Positions 59,769 to 64,000 of a stretch of DNA of 64,000 bases are shown here, piece by piece. Source of the stretch: Aquifex sp964425585. Lineage in GTDB: Bacteria; Aquificota; Aquificia; Aquificales; Aquificaceae. Each line of letters starts with the position of its first letter. The first letter of the stretch is position 1. The position numbers and the translations under genes were made by a program. The stretch is from positions 1 to 64,000 of the forward strand of contig CAYRMG010000002.1 in assembly GCA_964425585.1 (NCBI GenBank), given 5' to 3'. The notes beneath the pieces are model-generated. The model searched no databases. It was not told the DNA's origin and was given only the letters and a program-made list of their open reading frames with translations.

Positions 59769-61361
59769 TTACAGTTTTTCTTTATATTTCATAGCTTCGC
59801 CTATAAAGGATGTAAATAGCGGGTGCGGGGCAAAGGGCTTGCTCTTGAACTCGGGGTGAAACTGACACCCGAGATACCACCTGTGGCCTTTGATTTCCAT
59901 TATCTCAACAAGCTTTCCGTCCGGGGAAAGCCCGGAAAAAACAACACCCTTTTCCTCAAAAGGTTTCCTGTATGCGTTGTTAAACTCGTATCTATGCCTG
60001 TGCCTTTCGTATACGAGTTCCCTTTTGTAAACTCTGTATGCAAGGGTTTCCTCCTTTATTTTGCACGGATAAGCTCCGAGTCTCATCGTTCCACCCAGCC
60101 TGTCTATCTTCTTTTGCTCTTCCATTATGTCTATTACGGGATGGGGTGTATTCGGGTCAAACTCGGTTGAGTTCGCACCTTCAAGCCCGAGAACATTTCT
60201 CGCAAACTCTATGGCCATCAGCTGCATACCGAGGCATATACCGAAGGTAGGTATGTTATTTTCCCTTCCGAACTTCAAGGCATCTATCTTTCCCTTTATT
60301 CCCCTTTCTCCGAAACCTCCCGGAACTATAATTCCGTGTATGTCCTTTTCAAGCTCTTTAACATCAAGAACTTCAGAGTTTTTCAAGATTACGTTAACCT
60401 TTACCTTGTTCGCTATCCCTCCGTGTATGAGAGCCTCTATTACGCTTTTGTATGAATCCCTCAGCTCAACGTATTTACCGACAAGCGCTATATTTACCAC
60501 ATCTTTCGGATGCTTTAGGATGTTTACGACCTTTTTCCACCTTCCCAGGTTTACCTCTTTATGCTTTAAACTCAATTTTTGAGTAATAATCCTGTCTATT
60601 CCTTGCTCCTTAAGTTTTAAGGGAACCTCGTAGGGAAACTCAAGGTCAGGTGCGGATATTACTGCTTCCTCTTTTACGTTTGTAAACAACGCTATCTTTG
60701 CCTTTATTCCCTTCGGTATCTCCCTATCGGAACGGCAGATTATTATATCGGGCTGTATTCCTATGGCTCTCAGCTCCTTTACGGAGTGCTGGGTGGGTTT
60801 CGTTTTTAACTCTCCGACCGCCTTTATGTAAGGAACGTAAGTAAGGTGAATAAATACGTGATTCTCCTTTCCGAGTTCCAGAGAAAGCTGACGAACAGCC
60901 TCAAGGAAGGGAAGTCCTTCTATATCCCCGACCGTCCCCCCTATTTCAACCAGGACTATATCGTTATCCTTCTCAACTTTCCTTATTGACTCCTTTATTT
61001 CCTCGGTTATGTGGGGTATTACCTGAACCGTTGCACCGAGGTAATCTCCTTTTCTCTCTTTATTTATAACGTTGTAATATATTCTTCCTGCGGTTACGTT
61101 GTTATTCCTTGTCATGACCGCATTCGTGAATCTCTCATAATGCCCCAGGTCAAGGTCTGTTTCCGCTCCGTCCTCCGTGACGTAAACCTCACCGTGCTGA
61201 TAGGGACTCATAGTTCCCGCATCAACATTAAGGTATGGGTCAAGTTTCTGGAGGGTTATCTTGTATCCCATCTCCTCAAGGATTGTGGCTATTGATGCGG
61301 AAGTTATGCCCTTTCCAAGGGAAGAAAGAACACCACCCGTTATGAATATAAATTTAGCCAT
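59769..61361 (-). CDS. pyrG: CTP synthase
   Basis: A 530-residue enzyme making CTP from UTP with glutamine. The amidoligase part starts FITGGVLSSLGKGITSASIA (P-loop-like, about 5-24) and has MSPYQHGEVYVTEDGAETDLDLGHYERF (in parts). The glutaminase domain has the catalytic Cys in FGICLGMQLMAIEFARN near 378, and His-Glu in CQFHPEFKSKP near 508. A TATAAT in minus sense (61375-61370) ends 8 bases before the ATG, giving a nearly leaderless message that would start within the end of the gene upstream. Confidence 0.97.
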   Translation of the reverse strand: MAKFIFITGGVLSSLGKGITSASIATILEEMGYKITLQKLDPYLNVDAGTMSPYQHGEVYVTEDGAETDLDLGHYERFTNAVMTRNNNVTAGRIYYNVINKERKGDYLGATVQVIPHITEEIKESIRKVEKDNDIVLVEIGGTVGDIEGLPFLEAVRQLSLELGKENHVFIHLTYVPYIKAVGELKTKPTQHSVKELRAIGIQPDIIICRSDREIPKGIKAKIALFTNVKEEAVISAPDLEFPYEVPLKLKEQGIDRIITQKLSLKHKEVNLGRWKKVVNILKHPKDVVNIALVGKYVELRDSYKSVIEALIHGGIANKVKVNVILKNSEVLDVKELEKDIHGIIVPGGFGERGIKGKIDALKFGRENNIPTFGICLGMQLMAIEFARNVLGLEGANSTEFDPNTPHPVIDIMEEQKKIDRLGGTMRLGAYPCKIKEETLAYRVYKRELVYERHRHRYEFNNAYRKPFEEKGVVFSGLSPDGKLVEIMEIKGHRWYLGCQFHPEFKSKPFAPHPLFTSFIGEAMKYKEKL

Positions 61362-61370
61362 GTAAGAAAA

Positions 61371-62897
61371 TTATAAATTCTTGAGCTCCCTGTATTTTCT
61401 CTTAACAAATTCAACAGCTTCTTCTTTTGTTTTTACCTCTCCCTCTATCTGGGCGTCTATCAGGGCTTTTTTAAGTTCTCCTACGATTTTCCCGGGTCTT
61501 ATGCCGAGTATCTCCATAATTTCATTTCCGTCAAGCAGGGGTTTGAGTGCATTCTTATCGTATTCGTTTCTTTTGAAACTCTCAAGTTCCGCTATAGTTT
61601 CAAGAAGGGCTTTTATCTCCTCTTCGTCATCACCGCTTGCATAAGCGTCTGCAATGGAAAGCAGGAATAAATGGGGTGCTATATCTCCGCACTCCCTCCA
61701 GAAATTGGCCATGCCTCTCCTTTTTAGCTCTCCTTTCTTAAAAGCTTCCCGCAGATAGAAAGGTCTCAGGTGGTATCTCACGAGCTTTGCTATAAACTCC
61801 GTTACCTCATCTCCCCATCTTAGCTTTTCTCCCGTTTCCCTTACTATGTTTGCTCCCACCTTGTCGTGTTCATAAAAGGTTACTTTGCCCTCCCTTATCT
61901 TGAATGTGTAAGGTTTACCTATATCGTGAAAGAGAGCTCCCCATTTTAGGAGTTCAATATCCGTAAACTCGCCGAGATACCTCTTTCTTCCGAAATCCTT
62001 AAGGAGTTCGCTGCTAAGATACCTTGCTCTTTCTTCTATAACTTTCTCAAGGAACTCAAGGGTTTTGAATGTGTGTTCATCAAGGGGATATATGTGATGT
62101 TCCCCCTGGTTCTTTATATCTTTCAATCTTCCGAACTGGGGAATAATGGCCTGAAGTATACCGTAGTCGTAAAGCTCCCTGAAGACTTTAAAAGATGTCT
62201 TTTCCTTCATTATCTTAAATAGCTCATGGGTTATCCTCTCCGGTGCGGATTTCATGACGAGGGAAGGATTCTCTTTAACGAATTGGTAGAAATCTTCCGT
62301 AAGCTGGAGGTTTTTCTCAACAGCTATCCTGAAACCCCTTAAAATTCTCACCGGGTCCTTTTTTAGATTCTCAAGGGATACGGGCCTCAAAAGCCCTTGT
62401 TCTAAATCTTTTATTCCCCCCGTGGGGTCAAATACTATGGTTTGCTTGGCACCTATGCTGAGAACATCGTCAAGGTTAACCGCTATCGCATTTGCGGTAA
62501 AGTCCCTTTCCTTTAAATCTTCCATTAATGCCTTTTCAAGGTTCTTTCCCTTCAAAGGAGAGAAATCAAAGCGATACCTGTAGGGAGGAAGGTGAAGAAC
62601 AACAGTAGCTATTACGGGTCTCTTTATCAGAAATCCTTTCTTTTCAAAAACGAAGAAATGTCCGCCTATTCTTTCCGCAAGCTTTTTTGCAACCTCAACG
62701 GGGTCTGCGGTTGTAAGGAAATCAACATCTATGTTGTATCCCACCGGTTCTCCCAGTATCCTGTCCCTTACCCAGCCTCCCACTATAAAGCAGTAGTCTT
62801 CCCTGGGAAGAACCTTTGCGACGTCGTCAAAGTAGGAAAGATAGAAGTTAAGTCCGTGGAGCGTATGCTTTCCCGAAGAGACTATTTCTATATCCAT
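61371..62897 (-). CDS. tRNA nucleotidyltransferase with HD domain
   Basis: A 508-residue class II nucleotidyltransferase. The head has VGGWVRDRILGEP, then IDVDFLT with the catalytic DxD, and RDFTANAIAV; the neck has KDPVRILRGFRIAVE. An HD phosphohydrolase domain follows (about 270-430), with HHIYPLDEHTF and LFHDIGKPYTF. In A. aeolicus CC addition and A addition to tRNA 3' ends are done by two separate enzymes of this family; I cannot tell which this is. Start ATG at 62897. It precedes pyrG by 9 bases. tRNA-Cys in this window already encodes CCA. Confidence 0.85.
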   Translation of the reverse strand: MDIEIVSSGKHTLHGLNFYLSYFDDVAKVLPREDYCFIVGGWVRDRILGEPVGYNIDVDFLTTADPVEVAKKLAERIGGHFFVFEKKGFLIKRPVIATVVLHLPPYRYRFDFSPLKGKNLEKALMEDLKERDFTANAIAVNLDDVLSIGAKQTIVFDPTGGIKDLEQGLLRPVSLENLKKDPVRILRGFRIAVEKNLQLTEDFYQFVKENPSLVMKSAPERITHELFKIMKEKTSFKVFRELYDYGILQAIIPQFGRLKDIKNQGEHHIYPLDEHTFKTLEFLEKVIEERARYLSSELLKDFGRKRYLGEFTDIELLKWGALFHDIGKPYTFKIREGKVTFYEHDKVGANIVRETGEKLRWGDEVTEFIAKLVRYHLRPFYLREAFKKGELKRRGMANFWRECGDIAPHLFLLSIADAYASGDDEEEIKALLETIAELESFKRNEYDKNALKPLLDGNEIMEILGIRPGKIVGELKKALIDAQIEGEVKTKEEAVEFVKRKYRELKNL

Positions 62898-63043
62898 GAA
62901 AGATAAATATATCTTTCCCTTTTCCTTTTATTCAATGAATGAATCATTTAAACAAACTCACAAAAATTGATTTATAAGTCAATTTAGAATAAAATCAATT
63001 ATATGAGATATGTCAGGCAGTCTTTAGTCGGCGGAGGTGGAAG
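62898..63043. promoter_or_regulatory. Control region between the nucleotidyltransferase and napA
   Basis: This 146-base divergent gap contains two palindromes and a possible promoter. AAAGATA-AATA-TATCTTT-like bases near 62900-62920 form an imperfect inverted repeat beside the nucleotidyltransferase start. The napA side has the palindrome at 62964-62985 and a -10-like TAAAAT at 62990-62995. GGAGGTG (63033-63039) is the napA Shine-Dalgarno. Confidence 0.45.
62964..62985. promoter_or_regulatory. 22-bp near-perfect palindrome over the predicted napA -35
   Basis: AAATTGATTTA and TAAGTCAATTT form two 11-base halves matching at ten of 11 pairs. It overlaps TTGATT (62967-62972), the likely -35 of a TTGATT-17-TAAAAT promoter. 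The TTGA/TCAA halves are 8 bases apart, two more than the Fnr spacing, so another Crp/Fnr-type or a nitrate-responsive regulator is suggested. Binding over the -35 would fit either repression or close activation. Confidence 0.45.
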
Positions 63044-64000
63044 ATGAAGCAAAATAACAAGGTTCAAGTCAGCAGAAGGGAGTTTTTAAAGCTCAGTGCG
63101 GCTGTTGCAGCTGCGACTGCGGTCGGAATTCCCGTTCCCGAGGAAGTTATGGCTGCGGCAGGAGAAGCTCAAGAAGGGTGGCAGTGGGATAAAGCCGTTT
63201 GTCGTTTCTGCGGAACGGGATGCGGAATAATGGTAGCTACCAAAAATGACAGGATAGTTGCGGTAAAAGGAGACCCCCTAAACCCCGTAAACAGGGGTCT
63301 TAACTGTATTAAAGGATATTTCACGGCAAAGATAATGTATGGTGAAGACAGACTTACAAAACCGCTCCTCAGGGTAAACGAAAAGGGAGAGTTTGACAAG
63401 AAAGGAAAGTTCAGACCCGTTAGCTGGAAGAAGGCGTATGAGGTTATGGTAAAGAAATTCAAGGAAGCCTATAACGAACTGGGTCCCGAAGGAATTGCTA
63501 TATTCGCTTCAGGCCAATACACGATAATGGAAGGGTATGCAGCTGCAAAACTCATGAAAGCGGGTTTTCGTTCAAATAACATAGACCCCAACGCGAGGCA
63601 CTGTATGGCATCCGCTGTTGCCGCGTTTATTCAAACCTTCGGTATAGATGAACCTGCAGGATGTTATGACGACATAGAACTCACAGATACCTTCGTCATC
63701 TGGGGCTCAAATATGGCCGAGATGCACCCTGTTCTGTGGGCAAGGGTTCTTGATAGAAAGCTTTCCAATCCGGATAGGGTTAAGGTAGTTGTTCTTTCAA
63801 CATTCAGGCATATGACTATGGACGGTGCGGATATAGATATAATTTTCAAGCCCCAGACGGACCTCCTGATACAGAACTACATACTGAGGGAAATCGTTTA
63901 TAACCACCCGGAGGCCATAGACTGGGATTTTGTGAACAACTACTGTGCCTTTGCCACGGGATACATAGACATAGGTTACGGTATGCGGGATAATCCCAAC
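63044..64000 (+). CDS. napA: Periplasmic nitrate reductase catalytic subunit NapA (5' part)
   Basis: The first 319 residues of a molybdoenzyme; the gene runs off the right edge. A Tat signal SRREFLKLSAAVAAATAVG begins at residue 10. [4Fe-4S] ligands C53, C56, C60 and C88 (CRFCGTGCGIM and LNCIKGYF) match C-x2-C-x3-C-x27-C, and Mo-coordinating C187 is in NARHCMASA. It reduces nitrate in the periplasm. It has a strong GGAGGTG and is divergent from the nucleotidyltransferase gene. MoaA and MoaE in this window supply part of its cofactor. Confidence 0.96.
   Translation, partial: MKQNNKVQVSRREFLKLSAAVAAATAVGIPVPEEVMAAAGEAQEGWQWDKAVCRFCGTGCGIMVATKNDRIVAVKGDPLNPVNRGLNCIKGYFTAKIMYGEDRLTKPLLRVNEKGEFDKKGKFRPVSWKKAYEVMVKKFKEAYNELGPEGIAIFASGQYTIMEGYAAAKLMKAGFRSNNIDPNARHCMASAVAAFIQTFGIDEPAGCYDDIELTDTFVIWGSNMAEMHPVLWARVLDRKLSNPDRVKVVVLSTFRHMTMDGADIDIIFKPQTDLLIQNYILREIVYNHPEAIDWDFVNNYCAFATGYIDIGYGMRDNPN

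Noticed and set aside
1..64000. CRISPR arrays, insertion sequences, prophage or integrative elements
   Set aside because: No regularly spaced repeats, transposase, integrase or phage genes were found, and no terminal inverted repeats or target-site duplications were noticed.

Overview
The window looks like a 64 kb piece of chromosome from a hyperthermophilic, chemolithoautotrophic member of the Aquificales, most likely the genus Aquifex. The support is: a separately encoded Trbp111-type methionyl-tRNA synthetase beta subunit; a sulfide:quinone oxidoreductase close to the A. aeolicus enzyme but, from memory, not identical to it; two cytochrome oxidases (A2-type and ba3-type); a citryl-CoA synthetase large subunit for reductive TCA citrate cleavage; and Lys/Glu-rich proteins. 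The partial annotation at both edges shows the window is an arbitrary cut. I see no insertion sequence, prophage, integron or CRISPR array.

Layout. 1-3566: tail of a charged coiled protein, outer-membrane barrel, two-component pair, MetRS beta and ScpA. 3555-8225: threonine synthase (reverse), then YjbQ, RseP, short N-acetylglutamate synthase, thioesterase and MtnA. 8226-12079: HDAC-like deacetylase with a small partner, two TetR regulators, MoaE and MoaA. 12177-20839: respiratory block, with sqr divergent from coxC-sco-coxB-coxA, then a ba3 cluster that includes a 39-residue subunit IIa gene and a second Sco. 20815-30678: UppP, HisA, PyrK-like, CcsA, glycosyltransferase, TruD, UbiE-like, tRNA-Cys, DEAD-box helicase, lysine-aminomutase family protein, prenyl synthase, L27. 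30721-43679: PBP1A, BioF, FadL-type porin, CysO/MoaD-like carrier, SMC, HslU, aldehyde dehydrogenase, RfaE2-like transferase, methyltransferase. 43722-53028: motA and two motB genes, a three-domain acyl-activating/acyltransferase protein, malate dehydrogenase, biotin carboxylase, then flgL-flgK and a small chaperone-like gene. 53105-62897: DUF2892, RuvX, an unknown protein, a 936-residue propeller/coil/AAA+ protein, ExbD, a copper-chaperone fold, RF2, an unknown membrane protein, PyrG and a tRNA nucleotidyltransferase. 63044-end: start of napA.

How the genes fit together. Sqr feeds sulfide electrons to quinone, and the oxidases (with Sco copper chaperones) and periplasmic nitrate reductase are terminal acceptors; MoaA and MoaE help make the cofactor NapA needs. 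CcsA, malate dehydrogenase and the biotin carboxylase belong to carbon fixation. The motility genes are split between motor (motAB1B2) and hook-filament junction (flgK, flgL) groups.

The DNA is very tightly packed. No gene-free stretch exceeds 300 bases; the longest are 17565-17786, 13470-13648, 35368-35537 and 62898-63043. All eleven tail-to-tail gene pairs overlap or are separated by no more than 1 nt, and within operons stop and start codons are often fused (ATGA, TTGA, GTGA, TGATG). The most unusual items are the propeller/AAA+ protein, a possible three-way RNA switch ahead of the DEAD-box helicase, a perfect 20-bp palindrome between a TetR gene and moaE, the second MotB with an altered peptidoglycan-binding motif, and the unlisted ba3 subunit IIa gene.
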